DNA of 64,000 bases, taken from the NCBI GenBank assembly GCA_029532625.1, contig JARFXM010000003.1, positions 4,030,001 through 4,094,000 on the forward strand. The letters run 5' to 3'. Position numbers and translations under genes: made by a program. Origin of the DNA: Lomentospora prolificans (Eukaryota > Ascomycota > Sordariomycetes > Microascales > Microascaceae). Of this stretch, positions 33,670-45,193 are shown piece after piece; position 1 is the first letter of the stretch; every line of letters begins with the position of its first letter. The notes beneath the pieces are model-generated. The model did no database searches. It saw nothing but the letters and a program-made list of their open reading frames with translations, and was not told where the DNA came from.

Positions 33670-35667
33670 TTAAATAACATACTGAAACAAAGGGTTAGCT
33701 AACACGAAGCTTGCCTTCGACGTCACAGCAGACAGTACAACTTACAGGAATGAAGAGGTAGGGAACCTGCTTCTCATACTCAAGCCACGTTTCGCCGTAC
33801 TTGGTTCGGCACCGTCGAATGTCGCGCCAAGCGCGATGAGCGATCATGATGGTAAAGAAGACGGGATAGAACCAAGGGAATGGGCTCCTATATGGTTGTA
33901 AGCATATCTGGTTCAGAAAGGCATAAGTGTAGATCGTGATGGCTACTCACTTGAATCCGGTAATCAAGCCCCAACTGATAGCGAAGAAAGTATCAGCCGT
34001 GTAGTGAATCTTGCGGGCAAGTCCATACCATCCATCGACGAGAATGGTGTCGCCAGAAGGAGTGGTGAGAGTCTTGGGGTTGTGGACGGTCTGCCACGGG
34101 ACCTGGGGGAAGGTGTTGCGCCAAACAACCTTTCCACGCTCCATGGCCCTGAACCTGTTCTTCTGGCTGTTGCAGCTATCCCACACCCAGTACCAAAAGA
34201 TGTAGCCGACGTAGAGGGCGGCAAGAGCAAACCGATTCCACCTATATTCTGAGGGGTCGTGGTTCGCGAGGTAGATGGTGCAGTGGCAGTAGGAGAGGGG
34301 AACACCAGCAAGGTTCCAGAAAATGAGCATGAATCCCCACTTCTCGTAGTACATGTCCCTACATTAAGAAACAACTTTAGCCACCAAGAACTCGCGCAAT
34401 GGATAGTAGAGAAAAAGAGAGAGAGAGAGAGAGAAACTTACCAGGTAGTGACAATCAACTCCTCGCCCTTGGAGCAAGCGTTGGCGTACAGATAGTGAGC
34501 CATGACGAGGAACATGACCTCGCCGGAGACGTATCCGTATCTCTCGTACTGACGCGCGGCGGCACCGCAGCTGAGGAAGAAGAGAATGTACCAAGGGAGT
34601 CTGACCTCGAAGAACATTTTGAAGTCGAGGATGCCGAACATGCGGGGGTTGAGCTCTGCGCCCATAAAGAAGTCATAAATGGGGTAGCCAGTCATCCTGT
34701 GCTCAGCTCCTCGCGCAAGCGCCGAGAAATAGGCGACAAAGCTAACCAAGAAGCCGCTAAGGATGGCAACCGAGAGTAAGGGGCCAAACTCGTCGATAAG
34801 GGTGTAAAGGGGAAAGACACCGGTGTAGTGCAAGACACTGGCAACGAGAATGTTGAAATAAAGACTGCTGTAAGCGCTACAGTAATACTTCAACTGCTTG
34901 CCCCCAGCGTGCGGGAGGGGCTTGCCCCAGGCCCAGACACCAGGCAAGAGGCAGTAGCAGGCTCCCTCAAAAATGAAGAAGGTCCAGTAGATTGTCCAGG
35001 CCCTGAGGGAGGGGAAGGCGCCAGTGTAAACTAGATCGACAAGGTGCTTGCCGAAGTCCGTCCAGCTCTGGCCGGGCTCAGGCTTGGGGAGGCCGCCATC
35101 ATAGTATGTCGCACCAATCCACATGTACCACATGAGGAGCGGGAAGCCAATCATTAGAGCCAAGGTACCGAAGTTTCCACCGAACTCGAATTCGCCAGAG
35201 TAATCGATCTTGGGGTCCTGGCCGGGCTTCCAGCCATCGACGACCGACGCAGTAACCTCCTTCTTGGCGTGGCCATTGGAAGCTGGCTTCTCAGCCGGCT
35301 CCTCAACTCGAGTGTCCTTGACAGGCTCCTCCTTTTCTTCTTCGCTAATGTTCTCAACGAACCTGGCGGTCCTCCTACGAGTAGGGCGAGCGGGCTTAGC
35401 GGTGGTCTCGGCCGCGGAGCTCGAGTCGCTGTCCTCAACAGGGGCGGACGTCGAACGGCGCGTCGCCCGGCGCGGTGTCTCAATCATTCCCTCGAAGAGC
35501 TCCTTCTTTCTACTCATTGAAACAAAGCATTGATTAGTGACGGTATTTATACAGATATAGTAAAGAGAATGAAGCACTGGCAATTTCTAGCTACAAGGAC
35601 AGCTACAGCGGTGATGGAAAGGAGGAGCATACCGAGGAGTTTGCCGGAGAGAGTAACGACCCGACAT
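33670..35667 (-). CDS. ERG4: C-24(28) sterol reductase (last step of ergosterol synthesis)
   Basis: ER membrane enzyme that reduces the C24(28) double bond with NADPH to give ergosterol. Exons 35633-35667, 34442-35509, 33951-34358, 33746-33887 and 33670-33681 give 554 aa. The charged N terminus (about 1-110) is followed by several membrane segments. The Erg4/Erg24 signature is seen: NSQKNRFRAMERG, ILVDGWYGLARKIHY (NADPH/sterol region) and the C-terminal AHRAWRDIRRCRTKYGETW with LEYEKQVPYLFIPYVI end (given in parts). The 35-nt first exon (MSGRYSLRQTPR) joins KKELFEG in frame; an ATG at 35517 inside the intron would give a different start. The last exon encodes only YVI and stop. A GA-rich microsatellite lies in intron 2 (34409-34435). 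Confidence 0.95.
34409..34435. repeat. GA microsatellite in ERG4 intron 2
   Basis: GA-repeat on the plus strand (CT on the coding strand), between the 34441 donor and the 34359 acceptor. Confidence 0.85.
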
Positions 35668-36884
35668 CTTGAGAATGGCAAAGAAACCAAGAGATAATTG
35701 ACTATACAGAGAAGCAAAGGAAAGGAAGCCTTTAGGTTGGCACGAGATGCATCCAAGCCTATAGATGCATGGTCCGACGCAATGCGAATCTTGGGGTCGT
35801 GGGATGCAAGGTGGATGTGTGTCCTCATGGTTTTCAAGCCCGGGATTCGACCAAAAGAAAAAAAAAAAACAATAAGAGCTGAGCTCAGGGTATTTTCGTT
35901 GACAACGCAAAAGTGCCGGTTTCCAGGGGCAATTCAATATTCGCTAACGGCTGGGCGTGGCCAACCATCATTAACCAACCAATCCGCCAACATTGTGAAA
36001 GCCCCCTGAGTTGCCAATTCAGGGACCACTCTCAATCCTCTCAGGGGCGCCCCGGGTGCGCTAGAGTTAAATGCTAACGGAATGCGAATACGACCTGTTC
36101 ACATACAAAACGTATAATAATACCTTCGTAATGCAATTTGTGAACACCGACCAACGATGGAGAGCAATATGCGATTCAGTGGGGAACGGATCCACTGGAA
36201 GTGAAGCTATTATGTAATTAATGGGCAAGAACCGAATTATTAAGTAAGAAGGATTCTGCCACAGGAGTGATTGGGGCCTCACACACCGCCTTTCGATGTC
36301 TATATAATTCCACCGAATCTTCGAACTTTTGGACTTTTCTTCTTTTCTTCTTTAGCTCTCTTTGCCTGTACGTTCCGACCCCTAAACTTCAAACAACGCA
36401 AAACTCGACATGGTGCTGACCTCCTCGACTACAGTTTGGCTTAGATCAAGTGTAGTATCTGTTCTTTTCAGTTTAATCTCTGAAAGGTCTCTAAGGAGAC
36501 CAATCGTGATTAATCTTATTTTTGCCTCTCGGGAGAAACCCTCTGTGCTTGCACATGGTTTCACCCACAGTGTCCCTGGTATTACACTGCCTCCAGGTGA
36601 CGCGAACCTCTGTTTTCATTACTTTCCAAGCTGGTCTTGGAGCGTGAAGAAGACTGTTAAACGGGTCAGGCTTGATGGCGAAGGTCAATCTCGGTAGCTG
36701 CTCGCGGTTTTGATGGTAGATGACGCCGACATGAATACTGTGTGCCAATAGATTTGCGTGGCGTAGCAGCAGGAGTACATGCTGCTCTTAAACCAAACGT
36801 AAAAACATGACAGCTTTTGCTGAGCTCTGGTAAATTCAAACTGAGCAAGTTCCATGCAGCTCCCACACCCGCTTTGCTTCTACC
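35668..36884. promoter_or_regulatory. divergent region ERG4 / translin
   Basis: 1.2 kb. TATATAA at 36301 is followed by a pyrimidine-rich stretch and an ATG at 36410 (possible small gene, listed separately). No other feature is supported. Confidence 0.4.
36410..36697 (+). CDS. possible small ORF, 95 aa, unrecognised
   Basis: An ATG in CGACATGG context lies about 110 bp after a TATATAA and a CT-rich stretch, as a fungal promoter would look. The predicted product has no motif I recognise (one weakly apolar stretch near the N terminus). It could equally be leader sequence of the translin gene or chance. Confidence 0.2.
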   Translation: MVLTSSTTVWLRSSVVSVLFSLISERSLRRPIVINLIFASREKPSVLAHGFTHSVPGITLPPGDANLCFHYFPSWSWSVKKTVKRVRLDGEGQSR

Positions 36885-37909
36885 ATGTCGAGCGATAATC
36901 CTTCACGCCTTCTCGATCCTGCCATCTTCCCTCATCTAAAGGAGAAGATCGAGCAGGAAACCCAAGTCAAGGATGCCCTAACGCAAATCGTACAAAGGCT
37001 CGAGGCAACCAACTCGTACGCCCAAGGCCTGCTCTCTCGTATTCATGCCACTCCTCGTCAAAATTGTGAGTTTCCTGGGGGGGGGGTGCTCAGCAAAAAT
37101 CTCGCAGCTGGCCGAGCCACTGACCCCACTATAACTGTGCTTTTCTTGTGCTGATATTTTGCGGGATGGTCCGAAGATCCTGGGCTGCTTGCTGAAGTTG
37201 AGGGAGAGATTAAGAAGGAGATTGAGATCATCCGGGAACTTTCCGATTATGCTTCCCAGTACCCTTACTACAAGTAACTCAACCCGCGCTTTGCGTCTGC
37301 TTTGAAAGGAAAGGCGTCTCGACTGCTAACGCCTGCTTCGTTTACTAGGTACAACCAAAAATGGTCTTGGACCATCAACCAGGTGCTCTTCACTGTCATC
37401 CTCTCTGGATTCCTCGGGGGGATGGCTACCGAGACTAAGCCCGGGGAATTTGGCCGCCTCCTGACGCCAGACGATATCAGCGAGATTTTACAGGGTATAG
37501 TAATTCCTACGGCTCCTGGAGCTCGCCCTCTTCCTGCACCTCCTCGCATCAGTCTAGTGACTAACGTTCTTGGACCTAACTAGTCCCTGTGAATGTCAAG
37601 GACCGTGACGTTTTCCACATCACAATCGAGGAATACCTTACAGCTCTCACCATGCTTTGCGACGAACTCAGTCGCCTCGCCACTAACAGTGTCACGCTCA
37701 AGGACTTCGAACAGGCTGTCCAGATCCAGTCCTTCGTCAAAGAGCTCTTTGGCGGCTTTCTCTTGCTAAACCTCAAGAACGATCCCTTGCGCAAGCGCGT
37801 TGACGGTGTCAAATACGCCGTCAAGAAGACGGAAGAAATTGTTTACGATCTGACCGTAAGGAAGCTTGTATCACCGCCTGATGAAGCTTCTGAGTCAACC
37901 AAAATGTAG
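36885..37909 (+). CDS. TSN1: translin
   Basis: Octameric RNA/ssDNA-binding protein that forms the C3PO RNase with translin-associated factor X. Exons 36885-37065, 37177-37273, 37349-37494 and 37584-37909 give 249 aa, close to the family length. Helical throughout. The signature VPVNVKDRDVFHITIEEYL, LATNSVTLKDF, FVKELFGGFLLLNLKND and LRKRVDGVKYAVKKTEEIVY match translin rather than its partner TRAX. Translin itself lacks the RNase residues, so a TRAX gene elsewhere would be needed for C3PO activity. Convergent with V-ATPase subunit c. Confidence 0.93.
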
Positions 37910-38301
37910 AACTAGGTAAATGAGCTACAAAATCCATCGAAAAGTTCCAGAAATCAGATGGTCATCACATTGCATTTGAGATGGGGCTGGATGAGTGAGA
38001 TAGGAAAAGAGAAAAAATTAACGCAGCAAATGGACGATATCCCTAGGACCAGAACACATGCCCATAGAACTCCCAGCATTATCATATATGCTGGTCAACC
38101 GTCCGAAATCAAAGTCATGTTGTCACAGTAGAATACACAAGACCAGTGCGAGAACCCTGAATGCATCCTGTGATATGCTCCCTCCCAATGCCTTCACAGA
38201 TATGATAGTATAATGATAGTAACCTGGCGGTAAGGTACACGGAGCCACCCCCAGCGGCTAGCTATGGTATCCGCGCACCTTGGCGGTCGCAGTCTCCGCG
38301 T
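37910..38301. other. convergent intergenic region translin / V-ATPase c
   Basis: 392 bp; no further feature is seen. Confidence 0.5.
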
Positions 38302-39197
38302 TTAGCATTGAGTGCCGGTAGTCGCCTTCGAGTTCATAAGCAGGGCAACAATAAGACCGTAGAGACCTATGGTGTGGGGTGGAACAACAGTTAGACTAGT
38401 GGGCACAATAAAGAAGTGAGGATCGCAAGGACGTACCCAAGACTTCGGCGAAAATGAGAATCAAAATCATTCCGACGAAGAGACGGGGCTGTTGAGCGGT
38501 ACCACGGACACCAGCATCACCGACAATACCGATTGCAAAACCAGCAGCGAGACCAGAAAGACCGACGGCGAGACCAGCACCGAGCTGAACGAAACCGGTG
38601 TAAAGGGGAAGCGCTTGCTGGAGACCATCGGAGATGAGGACAGAGACGACGAGACCGTAGATACCAATAATACCAGCCATAACGACGGGAATAATGTCTA
38701 TTACGTTGTCAGATATATTGCTCAGAACATAAGCAAGCTCTTGGTGGCGATAGCTTACTCTTTACGATAAGGTCAGGTCGGAGAACACCCATAGCAGCAA
38801 CACCAACACCCGACTTGGCAGTTCCGTAGGAAGCTCCCAAGCAGGTGAAGACAATGGCGGCCGTGCAGCCCATGGCACCAAAGAAGGGCTAAAGACATGT
38901 TAGCGCATCGGAACCGGAGTATCTAGCTTCCGCTGCTGTAGAGTCACGGCTCATAGGGGCGTCATCGCGGGATTTCGGCAACATGGAACAACTCGAAAGG
39001 GCAACTAACCGCATAGACAGGGCTACATCGAGAATATGTTAGCATAGGTCTTCACACAGATGGCGAGATAGATGTAAAAAACGGATGGGTAAGATTGGAA
39101 GCTATCGGTGATGGTTTGGGAGCCTGGGAGGGTATGACGACGTTGAAAGGAGCACAACATACCAAGCCTCGGTGATCCTAAGAGCGCCGTCGGACAT
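38302..39197 (-). CDS. VMA3: V-type H+-ATPase proteolipid subunit c
   Basis: Forms the proton-carrying ring of the vacuolar ATPase. Five exons: 39163-39197, 39010-39022, 38759-38888, 38437-38697 and 38302-38366 (167 aa). Four membrane helices; CPVYAPFFGAMGC, AKSGVGVAAMGVLRPDLI, GAGLAVGLSGLAAGFAIGIV and the essential Glu in LILIFAEVLG are seen. The ending and the loop sequences fit Vma3 (c) rather than c' (Vma11). Exon 2 is 13 nt; it supplies CPVYA together with the flanking TG, and both neighbouring introns have GT/AG ends. The N terminus MSDGALRITEA is longer than the yeast one. Divergent from SNU13; a TCACGTGA box is 244 bp upstream. Confidence 0.95.
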
Positions 39198-39867
39198 CTT
39201 GACGAATTATCTAATGGCCACGGAAGAAAATGAAGTGGAAAAAAAAAGAGGGAAAAAAAAAAAGGGAGGGATGATGTAGTTGAAAAAGGCGAACGAAGAA
39301 GTGGTTGTAGCTGTTGAAAGATTGGCAAGAAGCTCTCTGAAGCCGAAGGACAGGTTAGTTGAAGGAGAGCACTGATGCTGATTCGGAGCGCCATTTGATG
39401 ACAGGCAAGGTTTTGATTCGAGGCCCTTGGATGTAGCTTGTCACGTGAATGCACGGGCCATTGTTTCCCTGTTTTTTGTCTCGGGCTCGATGCTATCAAT
39501 GCTAGCTCATCTAAGAGGGCTCCAAGTCCGCTTGCCGCCTTCTTCTGTCCTTCGCTGTGGTGCCAGATGACAACAGCTGATACTATTTGATGTATCTTTC
39601 CACGTCTTCAAGCCCGTCGCATGGGTGGATGCCTGCCCCTCTACAAGCATCTGGAAGGCTGGAAAAGCAAAAAAGAAAAAAAAAAAAAAAAATCGTCTCC
39701 GTCTGCTAGTGACGACTGAAATTTATTCCCACCTCTATACCTTTCATACCACAACACCGGCACCATTCCTTGAAGTATTCACCCCAGAGGACCAGGGCGA
39801 GCAAACAAGCCGTGAACCCTGAAGCAATATCATTCTATACTCGAAAACACACGACTCAACACCAACG
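39198..39867. promoter_or_regulatory. divergent promoter region VMA3 / SNU13
   Basis: 670 bp with TCACGTGA at 39441-39448 and an A-rich run near 39670-39692. Confidence 0.45.
39441..39448. promoter_or_regulatory. TCACGTGA E-box palindrome upstream of VMA3
   Basis: GTCACGTGAA context, 244 bp upstream of the VMA3 ATG and 420 bp from the SNU13 ATG. In animals, V-ATPase genes are controlled through the similar CLEAR E-box (GTCACGTGAC); function here is inference. Confidence 0.45.
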
Positions 39868-40456
39868 ATGGCTGACGAGAACGGTGCTGGTAAGTCCCCG
39901 ACCGCCATTCCGCTTCTTACTGAAATGCAACACAATGGTTCTAACTTGACCATAGCCTGGCCCCTGGCCGATGCCGCCCTCGAGCAGGAGCTTCTTGACC
40001 TTGTCCAGTCCTGCCAGCGTAAGACATACCCACTACTTTGATTGCTGATGCGACCCGAGGCATCGTCAATACTAACACCTACCACAGATGCCCGCCAGCT
40101 GAAGAAGGGCGCCAACGAGGCCACCAAGTCCCTTAACCGCGGTGTCTCCGAGCTTATTGTCCTCGCTGCAGACACCTCTCCCCTTGCCATCGTTCTCCAT
40201 CTCCCCGTCCTTTGCGAAGATAAGAATGGTAAGCATCGTTCCGTTGAGACGTGGTGGAACCTGGACTCGAACGCGAGGCTAACGGTTATCTCCCTCTATA
40301 GTCCCCTACATCTACGTTTCTTCCAAGGTCTCGCTCGGACGTGCTTGCGGTGTCAGCCGTGCTGTTATCGCCGCTTCCATCACGAGTAACGAGGGCAGCG
40401 AGCTCGCCGACAAGATTAGGAGCATGCGCGAGAAGGTCGAGAGGGTCGCTCTCTAA
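39868..40456 (+). CDS. SNU13: Snu13 (15.5K), U4/U6.U5 snRNP and box C/D snoRNP protein
   Basis: L7Ae-family protein that binds kink-turns in U4 snRNA and box C/D snoRNAs, in the nucleus and nucleolus. Exons 39868-39889, 39956-40018, 40088-40228 and 40302-40456 give 126 aa, the standard size. The K-turn-binding segment GANEATKSLNRG, the ELIVLAADTSPLAIVLHLP core and KVSLGRACGVSRAVIAASI fit Snu13 more closely than Nhp2. All three introns interrupt codons and rejoin in frame. Confidence 0.95.
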
Positions 40457-41019
40457 ATAGATTGCCATATTCATACCAGGTGGCACATTGATGAGTGACA
40501 AGAGGGGGTGACTTACTATGGCCCGCTACTACAACTCTCGTGCGTTTGTACCAGGAAGCACTTATTGTTATCTCGGAGGTATGATGGCCATATGCGGCTC
40601 GTGTCTTGTTGAATACGCAATTCGAAAATAGAAAACCCCTCTTAGGCCCACGCTGTTGAATCGTAGATTGTACAGGCAAGAGCTCAACTGCCTTTTTTAA
40701 GAGTCCCTTTCGATTTAATGCTGTTATTGCCGTCCTCGGAGGGCTACCCCACTATGTTCCAAACCTGCAGTCGCTCTAGCCCCAATTATCCCAGCACCCC
40801 CACCATCCATTCATAGGCATTGGGCCATTCGGCTTACAGCACCTCTTACGGCCACCGCATCGCCCAGCTTTCCCTATGACGACCGGTGTACGTCTTGCGT
40901 TCCCATCCTGCCGAACCCCCAAGCTTCTTCCATGAGCTGGACGCGAAGAGTGTCTGTGCCCTCTTCTTTGAGCCCTCCTGGATGTTTGGAATCCCGCTTT
41001 GAACTGGCTCTTTCACAGA
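40457..41019. other. intergenic region SNU13 / Sac phosphatase
   Basis: 563 bp; only flanking transcribed sequence is likely, nothing else seen. Confidence 0.45.
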
Positions 41020-44014
41020 ATGGCCATCGCACGCAAGGTCATTGTCTCTGCCAATGACGAAGGCGTCATACTCCAAACGGCACCTTCTAAGACCCAACGA
41101 TCTTCGCAACAGCTTTTGATTAAATATGCGGACGGCGCAATTTCGCACTTGCCTCGCGATAATGGCACTGGAGTCGCGAGTTCCTCACAGTCTTTTGAGG
41201 TCTTTGGTGTCATAGGTGAACTTTGGCCCCTCCCTCCCTTCCTCGGTTCCGCGGTTGCGCCGCCCCAGCCCAGCTGCTAGGGAATGAGTACTAAATCATA
41301 TTGTGTGTAGGACTCATGGCCGTTTTCAGACAGAATTTCCTCATCACTATTACGCAGCGCGAACAGGTTGCGCAGATCAAGGGCTTCCCCGTCTATGTGG
41401 TGACGGGCGTTGCGATTACTCCTTGCTCGTCGCAAGCCGAGGCAGAGGCGTCTATCGCCAAGACAGCCGAGAACCTAACAAAGGATCCCGGCGATGGTGT
41501 TCTTGGGGACAGCGACGCCATAGAAGATGAAGTGGAGGAAATCCCGCGGATCAGCGATGACGTCGACGACATAGTTCATGTCGAGAGTAACCCCGACGCA
41601 ACTCCCCCTGGAGAGCCAGTGACTAGCACCGTAGCCGAGGACGTGATCCGCCGGCGCGGAAGCTTTGGTCGCTTTGCCCAACGATGGTTTAGTAGAAAGG
41701 GATGGGTGTTGGATCAGCGACGAACTATGGCTCTAAGTAGGCCGCCAGTCGAGCAGGACCCCGCGCCTCTAACAGCTACCAAAGTCCCGCGAAGTTCTGA
41801 AGAAAGTATAGAGGGAATGGCAACTACCCTCCTACCGAAACTCTTACACACAGCGCAGATACTATTCGGCTCTTCCAAGAGTTTCTTCTTCTCGTACGAT
41901 TTCGATATCACCAGGAGCTGGGGAGAGTCAAAGGCGTTCGAACCGGAGATTCCTCTCTACGCTCAGGTGGCTCCTACCTATTTCTGGAACAGCCACCTAC
42001 TTCAGCCATTCCTTTCTATTGGAGCGGAGTCGGTTGCGCTCCCACTCATGCAGGGTTTTGTTGGCCAGAAGTCATTCGTCATGGACAGCCAGCCTCCGCA
42101 GGTTGACGATTCTGAGCCAGAAGCCATGGAGATGTCGAATCTCTTTCCTAGCAACTCGGTGCCTACATCACCCCCGAATGAACCTACCAAGGAAACTACA
42201 GAACGGCGGCCAACCGAGAGAGACTTTTTGATTACTTTGGTCTCCAGAAGGTCAACTAAGCGTGCTGGTCTCCGATATATGCGGCGAGGAATCGACGAGG
42301 ATGGATTTACGGCCAACTCGGTCGAGACGGAACAAATCCTATCCACACCGTCCTGGAGCTCGTCATCTCCTGCTGGAAGCAAAATCTATTCATTCATGCA
42401 GGTTCGCGGGAGCATCCCAGTCTACTTTACACAGTCACCGTATTCTTTCAAGCCCGTGCCCGCAATACAGCACTCCCCAGATGCGAATTACATAGCGATG
42501 AAGAAGCACTTCGATCATCTCAGGCAGTCCTTTGGTTCCTTGCAGCTCATCAATCTTGTTGAGAAGCACGGGCCAGAGGCCATAGTTGGTAATGCATACT
42601 CACAACAAGTCGAGCGTCTCAATGGGGGGTTGCCGGACGGTGAGAAAGTGCCCTTTGAGTGGTTTGATTTTCACGCTGTTTGCCGTGGAATGAAGTTTGA
42701 AAACGTCAGCCAACTCCTTGAAAAGCTCAAGGGCACGCTGGATGAATTCGGAAGCACCGTCGAGGCGGAGGGCAAAGTTGTCCGTAAGCAAGGAGGGGTT
42801 ACGAGGACGAATTGTATGGACTGCTTGGATAGGACGAATGTTTGCCAGAGCATGTTTGCAAAGTATATGCTTGAGGCGCAGCTTCGCGAGGAAGGCTTTG
42901 ATATGAGTGCTCAAGTCGACCAGAATGCGTGGTGGTTCAATAATATCTGGGCCGATAACGGCGATGCTGTATCGAATCAGTATGCTTCGACAGCAGCTAT
43001 GAAAGGAGATTATACAAGGACGAAAAAGCGCGACTATCGTGGAACGCTTAATGACTTGGGTCTGTCCATCACGAGATTTTATAACGGGTAAGTGGGGAGT
43101 TAGTAGCCATCTCTTTCCGAAACGGTTTTATTGACAAAGTCCTCCATAGACTGGTGAACGACTACTTCAGCCAGTTGGCTATAGACTTCTTACTTGGAAA
43201 TGTCACAGCCCTCGTGTTCTCCGAGTTCGAAGCCGACATGATGACCAAGGATCCCGCCGTATCCATAGTGAAAAGGCGGGAGCAAGCGATCGAGCTGTGC
43301 CAAGACCGCGTCATTGGCGACCTGAGCGAGGAGTTTATTGGTGGCTGGGCCGTGCTTGCGCCGCCAGTGTCGGGTGCCATACAAAGCCAGCCATTGGAAG
43401 AATCTATCTTTTTGCTCACGGATGCCGCGCTCTACCTCTGCCGTTTCCATTGGGATCTCGACAGGGTATCGTCGTTCGAGCGTGTGGATCTAGCACATGT
43501 CGTGGGCATCAAATTCGGCACGTACATTACATCGACGATCTCACCCGTCCACATGGATGAAACAAAGAACGTGGGCTGTCTAATATCCTACGAGCCCGGA
43601 AAATATGATTTCACGCGTACCAATACCAGAACGCTTTCCAATATCGAGGGCAAGCGGAAGACGCATGAACCATCCGATTTCGGCAGTGGCTCGATATCCG
43701 GGGGTTTCGCAAGCTTTTTTTCAGGCGCGAAGTCGCGCTCGGGTCCCACCGTCCGCAAGATTGCCCTCAAGGCACCGTATGCGCAGTCTTCGCTGGCCAA
43801 GGATGGCGATGACCTTAGGCAGACAGAGATCCAGCAGATTGTGACCATGTGCTCAGAGATTGAAAGGATGGCGTTCAAGGCTCAGAGCAAGGATACCAAT
43901 GAAGATAAGAGCATTATTGTGAAGGAAGACATAATATCGTTAGAGGAGGCGAAGAGGAGCACGGGGTTGCTAGAGCAGCTGGGCCATTCTATCAAGCGCA
44001 TGGTGTGGGCATGA
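41020..44014 (+). CDS. Sac-domain phosphoinositide phosphatase with hSac2 domain (INPP5F-like)
   Basis: Predicted to remove phosphate from phosphoinositides on endosomal or other membranes; human INPP5F/Sac2 is a 4-phosphatase. Exons 41020-41215, 41311-43087 and 43150-44014 give 945 aa. The Sac domain has the catalytic CX5R loop TNCMDCLDRTN at about 565-575, preceded by FEWFDFHAVCRGMKFEN. The core is interrupted by two acidic/Ser-rich inserts (roughly residues 100-180 and 320-360). The C-terminal third (NDYFSQLAIDFLLGN, FLLTDAALYLCRFHWDLDRV) fits the hSac2 homodimerisation domain. No membrane segment like that of Sac1 is seen, so this is not the ER Sac1. It ends 81 bp before BMT6, convergent. 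Confidence 0.9.
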
Positions 44015-44095
44015 AGCATATTCCGTACAGCATTCCATGAAAGTAGACGTCATATAATTGTAATGAAGAGCCATGATCAGTCACCATTGAGTCCT

Positions 44096-45193
44096 TCATG
44101 TCGGTGAGCGCATGAGCCGATAGAGGTGAAGCTGATAACGCATGTTCTCGAGCGATATGGGGTACCTTAGTGAATCCGCCAGGCGGAACCAGGCCGAGTC
44201 ACTGGTTTCCAACCTCTCCCACGTATCCTCAAGTGATTTTGTGAGGGTGTGGTGGAGAAGCCATTGCATAGGGTACTTCTTCGCCTGAGTTCCGACACCA
44301 GTCTCGGAGTAGCTACCGGGGCTATCGACGACCAGGAGTAGGGAGCCAACGGGAGCGCAGGATGTAAGATTGAGTAGGAAGGTCGTAGTCTTTCCTATGC
44401 CGCCAGAGGTGTAAAGCTCGTTGAGCGTGAAAAGAATAGTGATAAGAAGAGGTTGGGTACCGAGCAGTTTGGAGAGCTGCTCCTTGGTAGCCGCGAGGAT
44501 ATCGCCATGACTAAAATCCATGAGCAACGACTCCGGCGCGACTACGGGACCATTATCGACGTCATCCCCGTGGTACGTATACTTTGAGATTTGACGGGCG
44601 GTATATGTGGTTAACGTGTCGTGAAGTCGTTTGACTACGGATCCCCATGGCCCGGAATCAACGAGGACTGCTTCGCCCTTTGGGATCCCTGATCCCATGA
44701 GTAGGGTTGAGAATGCTGCTACTTCTGCAGCCCCGCCGCCTACTGATAGCATTCTCAGCCGTGCCACCGGCTCTGGCTCGCTCTTTTCCACTTCATTAAC
44801 CTGTTGCGTAGCATCTGCCAAGCTAGTAAGATGGTCACTAATGGATTCAAAGATGGACGCATAGCAGAGAGCGCGCGTAGGGCTCCATCTCGCAGCGTAC
44901 GCCGCTAGATGCTCCTCTTTCGAGAAAGCAGCCGCAAAGTCACGGTTAAACAAAGCCCCCTTGATAGCTTGTAGGGTGGTTTCGAAGTTGTGAGCCGACA
45001 ACTCGTCCGCAAAGACCCGGGAGAAGAGGTCCAGTAATAGCTGCTGGGTCTTTAGCTCGAGCCGTGGCGGACTGGGTACAGGCTCCTTTGAAGTGCCCGG
45101 CCGTGCTGGGTCCCCTTTCCCCGGGGCCCTGCTTGACGCCTTGGACGAACCTTTCGAAGCCGTCCCACGGGACGACTGAGGCTTTTTCGCCAT
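44096..45193 (-). CDS. BMT6: 25S rRNA (uridine-N3)-methyltransferase, Bmt6-like
   Basis: SAM-dependent methyltransferase that in yeast modifies U2843 of 25S rRNA in the nucleolus. Single exon, 365 aa. A basic, Ser/Lys/Pro-rich N terminus (about 1-50) precedes a helical region. The SAM-binding Rossmann loop LRMLSVGGGAAEVAAF and the later strand LLITILFTLNELYTSGG are visible, with the C-terminal YPMQWLLHHTL segment. The ATG at 45193 (MAKKPQSS) is the first Met; the open frame upstream starts only at a TTG. Confidence 0.85.
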   Translation of the reverse strand: MAKKPQSSRGTASKGSSKASSRAPGKGDPARPGTSKEPVPSPPRLELKTQQLLLDLFSRVFADELSAHNFETTLQAIKGALFNRDFAAAFSKEEHLAAYAARWSPTRALCYASIFESISDHLTSLADATQQVNEVEKSEPEPVARLRMLSVGGGAAEVAAFSTLLMGSGIPKGEAVLVDSGPWGSVVKRLHDTLTTYTARQISKYTYHGDDVDNGPVVAPESLLMDFSHGDILAATKEQLSKLLGTQPLLITILFTLNELYTSGGIGKTTTFLLNLTSCAPVGSLLLVVDSPGSYSETGVGTQAKKYPMQWLLHHTLTKSLEDTWERLETSDSAWFRLADSLRYPISLENMRYQLHLYRLMRSPT

